Shown here one piece after another: positions 12,947-31,056 of a stretch of 64,000 bases of DNA; the stretch's first letter is position 1, and every line of letters begins with the position of its first letter. The notes beneath the pieces are model-generated. The model ran no database searches, had not been told where the DNA came from, and saw only the letters and a list, made by a program, of their open reading frames with translations. A program made the position numbers and the translations under genes. The DNA lies in contig JAKNDB010000054.1 in assembly GCA_024305405.1 (NCBI GenBank), positions 868,001 to 932,000 on the forward strand, given 5' to 3'. This DNA is from Dirofilaria immitis (lineage: Eukaryota > Nematoda > Chromadorea > Rhabditida > Onchocercidae).

Positions 12947-15247
12947 TTGTCCAGTAGACAATCAATTTTCTTTTTTTTTTTTTCATCCCGGATGAATGGA
13001 ATGTTGAGAATATAAGGAACTAAGAAAAGTATGAAGGATAAATGGATAGATGAAATCGATTCTGCGTAATATATCATATGTATTATGTTCCTCTCTTACA
13101 TTTTAATTCAAAATCCAATTATAATTTATTCTTCTATTGTTTTTAATATTAAAAGAAACTTTTAATTAGACAGGTATTGATTACCTGTCTAATTAAGAAA
13201 TATTTTATAATTTATTGATTTCTTTCTTTTTCATATAATCCAATTATAAATCAAGTAAATAAGAGTTACGTGTAAATACGTGTAAATTCACGTCGTATAA
13301 TAAATACTTCTCATCATATATCATTGAGCTGTTGCAATATGTTACAATAGTATGTATTATTGATATTCAATTCTTTTTCTCGTGAAAGTTTCTCTTTTCA
13401 TTTATCTCCAACGTGAAATAAAAACTTTAAAAATTGTTGTTTATTTGTAATATTTTTGATTATTACGAAATAATGCAAATTTTTCGATTTCGTTAATTGA
13501 TAATAGCATATGATTAGAAATTATGTAATTATTCAAATATGATAAATGTTTGATTATTTTAGGATGATAAATATTATTTTATTGATAGTTAATTTTGCAT
13601 AAATAAATTGATTTATTTCTTTTCTTTCTCATTTCATTATATTACTTTGATACAAAGTTTTATTTAAATGAATACTATATGAAAAATTCGATAAGCTTAT
13701 TAGTGATTAATATTTCTGATAATTTTATCATAGATATAAATCTCTTCTACTGTTTTAATTCTCTCCGTAATCTGTTATCTGTTATCTTTTTGCATCATTT
13801 CTATCTCATTTATCTATCATTTTGTCATTTTGTTTTATGAATTCAGCATAAAAGTTTAACTTTCAATGATGAAGCATTTTATTGAAAACATTTTCAGAAG
13901 TCAAAGATTTGTTTTTTTTTCGCTTAATACTGCAAGAAACATTGTAATTCGTAAACAACAATTTATAATTGATTGAAATGCTTCATATCGGCAAGCTTGA
14001 TATGAATTGTTTATTACTTTCAATACAAATCCATCTGATTTATCGACACCTTTTCTTTTCATCTAATTCCTATTTATTAAATAGATTTTCATAATATATA
14101 AAATAAATAAATTGACTATGATCGAATTTATCGAAATAATTATTTATCGAGACAGTAATAAATATCACAAAATCTCAATAATTAAACTTTAAATTTCATT
14201 TAAATTGTTTTCTCATATAAAATAAGTAAAATTGCCAATGAATAAGTTTTGTAAACAATCGTCATGCTTCAGTAATCTAATTATTACATTTAAACTTTTC
14301 TTTTCTTTTCATATAAATTAAATAAATTAGTTAGGAATGGATTTTTGAACAAAATTCATTAATAGCTCTAAATTGGTAGATTTGAAAGTTTTTTTTTTAA
14401 ATGGCTAATATTTATTGTTTTAATTATTATTATTATTATTATTAGTTAATGAATGATATATATCTTTTATATAATAATTACTCTCTTGATATCATATGTC
14501 TATTTTTTCCATATACTTTTCGAATCTTGTTGATAGATTTTCAATATTTCTCAACAATTTACGATAAAAATTTAATAAATGATATAGTTGTCGTTAGTTG
14601 TATATTGATCATTAAAAATCAAAAGATAAGAAAATATTGATTAATCTGCTCTTAATAATGTATTCATGATTCCACTGTATTTATTTCGATTTGCTTTAAT
14701 TTTTAAATTTCAGTTCCAATTTGAAAACTCTCAAAGTTTTGAAAGTTTTATCGTCCCATTTTTCGCTTTAAATTTTAGCTTCAATTTGAAGTAGTAACTG
14801 ATATTTTTAATTTCACATTTGAATTTATCCTGATTTGTATGAATTCAACTGTTTCAGCATTTAAGACTTTATTTTTTGATTCCTTGGCAATGCAAAATAT
14901 TATTCCTATTTGATATTTAAAATTGCACAATCCAATTTCTATATATCACTGACGATTGATTATTATCAGCTGAAGTTATCATCAAAGTAATTTATCACCG
15001 TTGAACATTTATATGCATTGTTTTCTTCCTCCAATTTTAATTTGAACTTTAAATAAATTCATTTTTTTCAATCATTGGGATACAAAGAGATTCCAATTTG
15101 TTTAGTAGTATAGCAGAAGGAAAAATAAAACCATTGAAAGTTTTAAAAGAAAACTGGTTTTTTAAAAAAAAAAAGAAATTACAGTCTTCTGATCGTATTT
15201 GTCATGTATGGTTTTTCATATTTAGATAGACTTTAAGTACTTTTAAA

Positions 15248-15316
15248 CATCGCTTTTTTTTTAAAAACATACATAACTATACTTAATTAATTTTTAAAAT
15301 TAAGAAAAAAGCGATG
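15248..15316. repeat. 12-bp perfect inverted repeat upstream of GDH
   Basis: CATCGCTTTTTT at 15248-15259 is the reverse complement of AAAAAAGCGATG at 15305-15316. A further direct AGCGATGAA follows at about 15321. The arms lie about 400 bp upstream of the GDH start codon. It could be a stem-loop or a paired binding site, or chance in poly-A/T-rich DNA. Confidence 0.6.
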
Positions 15317-15680
15317 AAGTAAGCGATGAACTTTCATTTGAAATAATAGTAAAATGTATCGATTATAATTTGACTAATTATATTTACATGTAATCAATCG
15401 CATGCCACTTATCAATAAATATTGATTAGAAAAAAATTGGTAAATTTATAACATTGCATACATCATACATTATTACATATGTAAATATGAATATTATTCA
15501 TTTAATTGATAATAAATTTTTGGTTTTATTTTCTGATAGGAATTTTCAAAAATAATTTTTTTTCCAATTATGGCAAAAGTTTGCTGAATATCGAAAAAAA
15601 AGGCGAAAACTGAATAGAAATCAAAAATTTATATTTTTGCTTTTTTCTTTTTTTCACGTAGAAATTAAAGATTCTGATTT

Positions 15681-15684
15681 TCAG
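15681..15684 (+). promoter_or_regulatory. Probable trans-splice (spliced leader) acceptor of GDH
   Basis: ATTTTCAG ends at 15684, 39 nt before the ATG at 15724, with no intron exon upstream that would need a cis acceptor. In nematodes this arrangement usually marks the spliced-leader addition site. The site is inferred, not shown. Confidence 0.5.
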
Positions 15685-15723
15685 AATAAGTAATAGATTC
15701 TTTGCTAAGAATCGTTTAAAAAA

Positions 15724-19704
<3,981 letters not shown>

Positions 19705-20388
19705 TTTTCAATTCAGAGTATCTTTTATAGGTGTAACTGAATTTGCTGTTTCTTAAATGTTTATTTCTGCGATAAAAAGAAACAAATTATTCTCTTCATT
19801 GCTGCATCTCTTCTTTCACTTTTGTTTTTGCTTATTTTTTAATTAAAAATAATTGATTATACGAGATTACATTATCTCATGCAATGTTCAAATAGCTATT
19901 TTTCTTTCATATCATATGATTTGATTCACAAAGATAAAATATAAGAATTATTGATTTTCATTGGTAACAAACAAGAGGCATCATATGTTGATTTTCGTTT
20001 GCCAGTATTCTCAAACATATATGACAAAGCAGACCATTTTCTTCTACCAGAATCGATGACGGCAAGTGAATTGGTTGCGTTTTGAAAGTTCTTCTTGCGA
20101 GACATGGATATTGCATTGCGATGCCTGGTCGATTGCACATCACATCAAAGTCGCATAAAAAAATCGATAATCCCCACTACTTCCTATAATTATCTATTTA
20201 GGTTGTAAAATTCTTAATTGATTGGTTGGTTTTGAGCTCATGTTATTCGCGTTTCGCTGTCAGGTTGCGTTTTGCGGTAATTGCTAATTTAAACCTTTAT
20301 TTTTCTGCTGTTACCACTGTAGATAGATCAAGCCTGTTTACGCTAATCGAATTATCTGGTTGGTTGAAATCATATCAAAGGAAGAATA
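19705..20388. other. Intergenic region between GDH and the helicase
   Basis: The GDH 3' UTR lies at the left; no AATAAA was seen within 150 bp of the stop. From about 19970 to 20330 the GC content rises to near-exon levels, and a minus-strand ORF lies in this part. The right end should hold the helicase promoter and 5' UTR. Possible spliced-leader acceptors are CTGTCAG ending at 20263 or ACTGTAG near 20322; neither is compelling. Confidence 0.5.
19926..20105 (-). CDS. Possible small minus-strand ORF, 59 aa, unknown
   Basis: The frame begins ATG at 20105-20103 (MSRKKNFQNATNSL, then VIDSGRRKWSALSYMF) and stops at 19926-19928. I do not recognise it. In favour: it sits in an island of raised GC, its third positions favour C more than surrounding DNA, and GACCAG lies about 19 nt before the ATG where a spliced-leader acceptor would be. 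Against: it is short, the C-terminus drifts into AT-rich residues, and the island may simply be the 5' region of the helicase gene. No signal peptide or membrane segment is visible. Confidence 0.25.
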   Translation of the reverse strand: MSRKKNFQNATNSLAVIDSGRRKWSALSYMFENTGKRKSTYDASCLLPMKINNSYILSL

Positions 20389-24240
<3,852 letters not shown>

Positions 24241-24814
24241 AAGAAAAATCGTATGAATTATTTGCGCGTTTGGTAACACATCATAAATGAACGTTGCAAA
24301 AAATTGTTGTTATTGCTGTTGAAGAGACATTTTCTTTAGTAGTGTATTTTCTTTATCAAAATTATTCTTATGATATTAATGTTGCAGTTGTTTACAGGAA
24401 ATGAATTCTTTTTTTGTCCTTTGGATAATTATCGTATTGTCTTATTTTTTGATACCATAAATTTGTACTATTTGGAAATTTCAATGTGATGACTGTACAG
24501 GCCTGTGCATATCAAATGAAAGGAATATAGTGTATTTTCTATTCATTAGGTGCTACTGGATTGCATGAAAACACTAATGAAGAAAGTTCTAAACGAATCA
24601 TAAATAGATATATTTGGGAATAGAGATATGTCAAAGTTTGTCGCGTAAGATATTGCGTAAGATGTTTGCTCGTCACTATGACGTTACTATGATGTAGATG
24701 CTTGCATAGAATTATGAAAATAGTTGATTGCAGTGGTTCGTTTTTCAGGATTTCTAGGTTAACCAATCGGTTAGACGATGTAGCTTGTGTAATTACGTCC
24801 ATCATTTCAGTGAA
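24241..24814 (+). other. Short gap between helicase and PSTK, possible operon spacer
   Basis: This is 574 bp with no AATAAA seen after the helicase stop; only CATAAA-type variants occur. There is no recognisable gene. Same orientation, close spacing and a strong TTTCAG just before the PSTK start fit a two-gene operon processed by trans-splicing, but a separate promoter cannot be excluded. Confidence 0.4.
24805..24810 (+). promoter_or_regulatory. Probable spliced-leader acceptor of PSTK
   Basis: CATTTCAG ends four bases before the ATG at 24815. No upstream coding exon in phase is apparent, so a trans-splice acceptor is the simplest reading. Confidence 0.65.
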
Positions 24815-26076
24815 ATGGCTTTAGTGCTGCTGATGGGTATGCCTGGCTCTGGTAAGACATATCTATGCAGGGAATTGAAAGCGAAATTTGGCAGTGAAAT
24901 TTGTGCTACTTTCTCATACGATGATATTTTCAATGATGATGGTTTCATACAATATATATGGGGTAAAGAATATTCCAACAGAAATATGCTACAATTGTAT
25001 GATTTGGATGAAAGTAAGAGTGCTCATAATGAGCGAAAAGGTGTGAAAATCGAATACGAGAATTCTTGAAAGCGCAACTATCCATCGAAGATAATATACC
25101 TCCGGTAACTGTGGTAGATGATATATTTTACTTAAAAAGTATGCGAAGGCCTTTTAGGAAGATGTCAACAATGTTTCATCTTCCATACTTGGTCGTGCTA
25201 GTAGATGTGCCGATTGTTACAGCTTTAGCACGGAATATGCAACGTCCTGAGAAATGTCGTATTCCGGAATCAACCATACGGAAAATTCATCAACAAATGG
25301 AATTACCATCAACAGACGATGGCAGCTTCTTTATCTATCAATCAATGGATGATTTCCAATCATTAATTGAATATATTCATCATATTAGACGAAAAACAAA
25401 CCTATATGATACTCCGAAAAATGTTAGCTTAACGATATCTAAGAATAATGAGGAAATGTCGTCGAAAGATGGAAAGTGGATGAAATTAGAGCTTGACCTA
25501 CGACAATGTATCAGCGAATTAATTCGCGAGAAAGATGCTAGCAAAGACGGCATTCTATTAACCAAAATAAAAAAAAGCCTGTATTGGGAGCTACGAAAAA
25601 AGATACAATTAACTGGGATGTACAAGAATTGAAAAATATTTTACGGAGAGAACTTCAGGTTTTTAAATTACTTAATAAGATGATTGTTTCGTATTTATTA
25701 TTGATGCCATAATTCAATTCTTATTCAAATATTAATTTAAACAGCGACGACCTTTGACCCATTTCTGAAAATAATTCGCTGTAATAAATAAAAATCAAAT
25801 AATTCATTGTAGTAAATAAAAACAATTATATCAATTCAAAAATAATCATGCCATTTTCATCAATAATAAATCGATCCCATACTTATTTCTCATTTTTTTT
25901 TTGAAATCTCGAAAAAATCATCCAAAATGGATCACGCAAATTCTCGGCCTATCCTTTTTTTCATGCATTGATAAATTATCCGTTTCATTTTATCACTGAT
26001 TATAGATTATCATATTTTTGTTTTTCTTCTGTTTCAGAAGTATTATCCTCCCGAAAGGAATGAAATGAATAAATGA
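24815..26076 (+). CDS. pstk-1: L-seryl-tRNA(Sec) kinase (PSTK)
   Basis: The enzyme phosphorylates Ser-tRNA(Sec), the step before selenocysteine formation by SepSecS, in the cytosol. The N-terminus has the P-loop GMPGSGKT (8-15), then FSYDDIF. Further on come VVDDIFYLKSMRRPF and PEKCRIPESTIRKIHQQMEL, which match the PSTK pattern of a DD-x-x-Y-SMRR loop and an Arg-rich P-I-P segment. Exons are 24815-25658 and 26038-26076. The literal sequence gives two overlapping ORFs; restoring one base near 25053 joins them. A second one-base deletion in the A run 25596-25601 hides the true end, NWDVQELKNILRREL, which splices at CAG|GTTTTT to a short last exon ending PPERNEMNK. Restored length is 294 aa with exact phase. 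KTI12 is a related P-loop protein and is the main alternative; the SMRR loop argues for PSTK. Confidence 0.85.
26069..26074 (+). terminator. Possible polyadenylation signal overlapping the PSTK stop
   Basis: AATAAA occupies 26069-26074 and the stop TGA is 26074-26076. If used, the 3' UTR would be only about 15-20 nt. Confidence 0.35.
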
Positions 26077-26734
26077 ATTATCGTTGGATGTAGGAACGAT
26101 GTTATCTAATATGAAAACAACGTTCTCATTGTTGGTTCTTGGAAGTAATTTCAGCTTCTATTATTTGATAATTAATAACGATACGATCTATTTGTTCCTT
26201 TTTTTTGCATATCTTATTTTAGTGTTATCAATTTATAAATTGTAAATATTATTTGAAGTAGTAAATATCCTTATCTCAAAATGTTATATCCCGAAATGTT
26301 ATAAATTATAATAGTTTGAAGTCGCAAATATCCTTATCTCAAATATCATATTCTGGAATGTTATCATTTCATAATTTGTTAATCTATATGTTATACCGTG
26401 GAATATTACTAAATGATAGACTATGAACATAATTATTTAAAAATCGGATATATCTCCCACCGCTCATTGCCATTATCATATCAAAATGATAATTTCATGC
26501 TTCTTTCAACTCCGATAGAATAATTATTGAAAGAATTTTACTCTTCTTCCTTGTCCTCATCTCCAAATTTAATCCTTTCTGTTTTAGAATTCTCGAGATT
26601 CTCGTTTATGATCTGCACGTATCCCGTTCCTCTCCCCTTCATAGATAAAATATGCAAATATATGGCGAAGAGGGATAGGATGAGATATAAGGAACTGAGA
26701 GAGAAAGCTTGAAGGAAGCAAAAGGATTTCTACC

Positions 26735-27000
26735 TTCCCCTTCCTCTTCCTTCCTCCTTTCCTGTCTTATTCATTCTCCCTGTTGCCTATAGGACGATCG
26801 ATTCTCGGCATCATTCCTTTAGCGTTTCATCCATCCCCTCTAATTCCTTCCTTTCCTTTTCCTCTCCCTCGCTCTCTTCCTCTTCCTCTTCCTCCTCCCT
26901 CTTCCTCATCGTCATCCTCTTCTTCCTCCTTCCCCTCCTCCTCTCTCTCCTCTTCATCCTTTCTCTTTTCCTCTTCTTCCTCTTCCTCTTCCTCCAACGC
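26735..27000. repeat. Polypyrimidine (TCC/TTCC)-rich tract
   Basis: Nearly pure C/T on the + strand, with CTTCCTCTTCC-type units and longest between about 26850 and 26995. It is followed by a G/A-rich block (27010-27300) and another C/T-rich block (27300-27480). Confidence 0.9.
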
Positions 27001-27488
27001 AAAGCATAAGAAAGAATGAGGAGACGATAGATATGTTTGTTTCAGTAATATGTTTTCTTCTGGGTCGAGCGTAGGCGAGGAGAAAATAGAAGCGGGGATA
27101 TTGAATGGGTAAATGCTGATGGCAAGGGAATAGGAGGAGGTCCTATGTCACCTTCCTGTTTGATACTTGAGAGGGAGATAATGATGAATGGAATGATGGA
27201 TGCGAAGAGTAGAGAGAATAGTAGGAGGGAAGAAGAGGAGGGGAAAGGAGAGGAGAGGTGTGCTACCAGAAATGGGTGGAAGGAAGAAAGAAGAAAACAA
27301 TCCACTCTACTACTTCACTCCACTCCCAAACAAAACATTCCCTCCCACTCTTCTTAACACGCCCACATCTTCCCCCTCTCCGCCTTCATCTTTGCGATCG
27401 ACTCATCATTTCGCATTCTTTCCCCCTCCTCTACATCCTTCTATCTCCTCCTCTTCATTTACCTTCTTCGTTTCTTTCTCCACGGTGT

Positions 27489-27650
27489 AGGTGATAATAA
27501 TAATAATAATAATAGTAATAGTAATGAATGATAATAATGACAATAACAATAATGATAATGGTAGTAATGATAGTGGTGGTGATGACGATAATGATGGTGA
27601 TAAGTGATGATGATAATCAGGGTAATGACGATGACAACGAAAATGTTGGA
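27489..27650. repeat. Degenerate AAT/GAT trinucleotide repeat
   Basis: It starts as perfect ATA/AAT units and decays through GATAATAAT, GGTAGTAAT and GGTGGTGAT variants over 160 bp. No open gene context is seen; a stop precedes it in the Asn/Asp-coding frame. Confidence 0.85.
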
Positions 27651-28404
27651 CGAATTGAGTGAACTCTTTCTATAAACTGCAAACCAACTTTTTTTTTCAT
27701 TTTTCTTTCAGTTATCAATTTTTTTTGGTTATTGTGGGAAATTTGAATGGGCCGTATTTCTTGAATCGAGAAATTTGATTCTTCTGGACTTGCTTATTAT
27801 TTATAGTTTGATAGGAATGATAAGTTATATTATATCTCTTATAGTTTAATTTGTAATTAATAATAGACTATACTTCATAAATATTGGTAATAATACACAT
27901 TGAAAAATTTGATTTTTTCTGGTGGTATTATTATTAATAAATATATAGAGTAGATATGTCTCGAAAGGTTCGTTTTCCACTGTTAATTGTTATTGATAAA
28001 TTTAGAGGATAATAATATTGAAATTTAGAATATTAAATCTCTAGACTTTTAAATATTTTAAAATCAATATTAAATTTCTGAATATAACTTCAAATGTTGA
28101 CATGTTTATTTGTGGAATAGCATTGAATGAATAAATAATTGATTAGTTCATTTGTCATTGTTAGAGATATTCTTCCGAAACTATTAGATCAAACTAAAAG
28201 ATCAAAAGCTTAATAAATCAAATGAATATTTTTAAGGTGATAATCAGAGTAAATATTATCGATATGCACAAATATTCGATTTCATCTATCAGTTTAATTT
28301 ACTTCTCATAGTGTTTCATATTATTTTAACTATGAGATAATTTCATTTATAAATTTCTCGATATCTTTTATTATGTATGATAAATTTCATGTGATAAATT
28401 TCAA

Positions 28405-28655
28405 TTTTTTCCGGACTATGATTAAATTATGTAAATTATACTGATATCTTTTTTCCGGACTATGATTAAATTATGTAAATTATACTGATATCGTTTTTTC
28501 CGGACTATGATTAAATTATGTAAATTATACTGATATCGTTTTTCCGGACTATGATTAAATTATGTAAATTATACTGATATCGTTTTTTCCGGACTATGAT
28601 TAAATTATGTAAATTATACTGATATCGTTTTTCCGGACTATGATTAAATTAGATT
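28405..28655. repeat. 44/45-bp tandem array, about six copies
   Basis: CCGGACTATGATTAAATTA recurs at 28411, 28455, 28500, 28544, 28589 and 28633, so spacings alternate 44, 45, 44, 45, 44. In the later copies the length difference is a T run of five or six before CCGG. Units are otherwise nearly identical. Confidence 0.95.
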
Positions 28656-29289
28656 AAAAGAATTGTTTTTCATTTACAGTTTGAATTATATGGTGTGAAT
28701 ATTCATTGGAAAAGTATTTAAAAAAAAATATTTTGATAAGGCAGAAAAAAGGAATAAACAAATCATAGAAATTAAATTATATTTTAAAAAGAAAGGAAAG
28801 AAAAAGGAAAATGAAAAATAAAGTTTTTGATCGCTCAGCCATTTTGTTATTTTAACCAATTTCATTATTACTAAATTCTTCTGAAATTTAATATTAGTTT
28901 AGTATTTGTTGAAATTTAATTTGTTTTAGTTTTAACGTTTGATTTATCTGCAATATAATAACGATGCAATTCCCGAACTAGAATTATAGCATATTTTGTT
29001 ATAAAATTTACGCATGATACTATTGTTTAAAAGATATAAAATGCAATCTTTGAACTTTTTGTTTTTCAATTTTCCATTTGTTTATTTTAGTTAAAAATCA
29101 ATTTTTAGCCTCAGCGGTTACATCAAAGTTTTCGAGACTTTAATTTTGTTCCCATAACTTATTGCTGGTCGCTTTTTTTTCTTTTTTGTTGCTTAAGAAA
29201 CTTTAGTAGAAGCATTCGAAATAGTAAAATACATTTCCGCTCAGGCAATTATACATTTAATCTTAATTGCGTTTGCATTTTTTCTTTTA

Positions 29290-29395
29290 GATTTACATAC
29301 ATGCAATCACATACATACACATGCATATACGCATACACACACATACACACACACACACACACATCCATACACACATATATACACACCCACGTATA
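29290..29395. repeat. (CA)n-rich microsatellite
   Basis: ACAT and CACA units, with the purest CA run at about 29343-29362. Confidence 0.9.
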
Positions 29396-29680
29396 TATAT
29401 GCAGGAATAAATCATTGATCAATATATTCAATTAAATTAAGGTTTTACTTCAAGATAATATAAAACGAGGAATTAATTCTATTTTGCATATCACTGATTA
29501 ATATAATCACGTATACCTATGTTTACACGCATACACACGTACACGCAGGCGTGTAGATGTGTATATACAGGCATAAATCATTGATCTGTATATTCAACAC
29601 GATTAAAACATTTCCTTTGTTATAATATGAAAGCGTTGATCGGTCTTAGATTTTATATCACTGATCATTATAATAAGTTG
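29350..29680. repeat. Diverged two-copy tandem duplication, period about 166 bp
   Basis: Each copy has, in order, a CA-rich block, a CAGG-ATAAATCATTGATC core (29407 and 29573), TATATTCAA, an ATAATAT-AAA/GAA segment and ATATCACTGAT. The copies differ at many positions but keep this order and spacing. Confidence 0.7.
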
Positions 29681-30690
29681 GGATATTATATCCACTTGAT
29701 AATAATTAGATTTAGTTTTAAACAAGTTTTATCTATTATTTATATTGCTCCATATCACTATATGTTATCTTATACCGTATATCGACTGTAATCGATTGAT
29801 CAGATCAATAAAAGAATCGAAAGATTGATCAGATCCACAAAAGGATTGAATTTTTCCTAAATTCAATGAAGAAATTTGATATAAAGAAATTTTTGCTATT
29901 ACTAACTAAAAAATAATGAAATATTTGCAAAGAAACTGATAAATGATATAGGAAATGATAAATAAGAATAATATAATATTCGTATTGGATAATTGGAGGA
30001 AAATATTAATTAAGTAATTTGATAATTATTCCAGAATTTACCAAAAATTTATTCTTTCCAATTGAATTTCATATATAATTGAGGGATGTGTTAAATTTTA
30101 TTTTCAACAAATCCCTCGATTATTACGCGTAAGTTCTGATTTTCACGTGAGTCTAAATCTAAACAAAGATTTTCATTTTAGCACGAGAATTTTAATAGAA
30201 ATTTGATTTTTCTTTCTCGAGAAAAAAGTTTTTTCTTCAAGTAAGCATATAAAAAGGCAATATAAAGTTATTTGATAGCTATAAAGTTATTTGATAGCTT
30301 AGTTTTTTTGGTGTATTTAATAAACAAACTGTAAAATGGCTGAAATGATAATTGTTTGTTTATTTACCAAATTATTTCTGACAGTATTGATATTAGTATT
30401 ATTATATTATGGTAAACAAAAACGTATAAATGAATGTTTACGGTATTACCGCACATTATTACTGTACGATTTATTATAATAAAATGAGACCGTATGTATA
30501 TATATTTATGTATGATTAATTCCCAATTAATTAATATTTTTAAATTGACTTTTTTAGATTAAAATTTAAATTCATATATTTATTGCTGTTGTTTTGAGCG
30601 GAAAAAATTATTCTATATATGCATGCATGATGTAATTAATCTATTGAATTTTGATTCGTTCTTTTTTAAATTAATTTTTACTATTTATAT

Positions 30691-30696
30691 AAACAG
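30691..30696 (+). promoter_or_regulatory. Probable spliced-leader acceptor of the polyQ gene
   Basis: AAACAG ends at 30696 and the ATG is at 30698, one base later. An upstream in-frame ATG exists at 30623, but that leader is AT-rich and unlike the protein that follows. Confidence 0.5.
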
Positions 30697-30697
30697 G

Positions 30698-31019
30698 ATG
30701 AAAATAGTAACCCTTGTGGAAACGATGAAATCTCCGTTATCATCATTACAATCATCATCAAAAATGGAAACCACACAAAAACAACAACAACAAGAGCAAC
30801 AGCAACAGCAAGAGCAACAACAACAACAACAACAGGAACAAGAAAAAGAACAAGAAAATAGTATTAAATCGCTCGATTTACAATGTGATGAAGAGTTTGA
30901 TGAAACATTAGCCGAAAGGCCTAGTACCAGCTATAATCATTCATATCAACAACAACAACTGCAACAACAACAACAACTGCAACAACAAGAACTACAGCAA
31001 CAACAGCAACAACAACAGC

Positions 31020-31056
<37 letters not shown>

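Larger units (their letters stand above)
10434..15680. other. Gene-free AT-rich stretch between the minus-strand candidate and GDH
   Basis: No convincing exon was found on either strand. The stretch carries tandem repeats at about 11.9, 12.1 and 12.6 kb, a pyrimidine run at 12.87-12.95 kb, (AT)n at 11044-11065 and (ATT)n near 14.42 kb. There is also a 12-bp inverted repeat at 15248-15316. The ORF spanning 11854-12231 is produced by the short tandem repeats and is not a gene. Confidence 0.6.
26077..30690. other. Intergenic region between PSTK and the polyQ gene
   Basis: No gene was recognised. The left part (26.5-27.65 kb) is unusually GC-rich for this window and consists of long pyrimidine and purine blocks and a degenerate trinucleotide repeat. 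The middle has a 44/45-bp tandem array. The right part has CA repeats and a diverged 166-bp duplication, then AT-rich DNA up to the start of the next gene. ORFs in the purine/pyrimidine block are mostly runs of Ser/Pro/Phe or Arg/Glu and are compositional. Confidence 0.6.

Noticed and set aside
24539..24805. Minus-strand 88-codon ORF opposite the helicase-PSTK gap
   Set aside because: There is no motif, the composition matches non-coding DNA, and no splice partners were found.
25066..25632. PSTK as two overlapping genes
   Set aside because: The second ORF starts inside a conserved segment. Restoring one base joins both into one PSTK-length protein with correct downstream phase.
26783..27490. 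Ser/Pro-rich and Arg/Glu-rich ORFs on both strands
   Set aside because: They are readings of polypyrimidine and polypurine tracts; all frames look alike in composition.
26500..27650. Transferred bacterial (Wolbachia-like) segment
   Set aside because: The raised GC comes from low-complexity purine and pyrimidine blocks; no bacterial gene is readable.
28405..28655. CRISPR-like regular spacing
   Set aside because: The whole 44/45-bp unit is repeated; there are no variable spacers, and the host is eukaryotic.
30623..30697. Upstream ATG as the start of the polyQ protein
   Set aside because: The extra residues are Phe/Ile/Asn-rich like translated AT DNA, and an acceptor lies at 30696 just before the better ATG.
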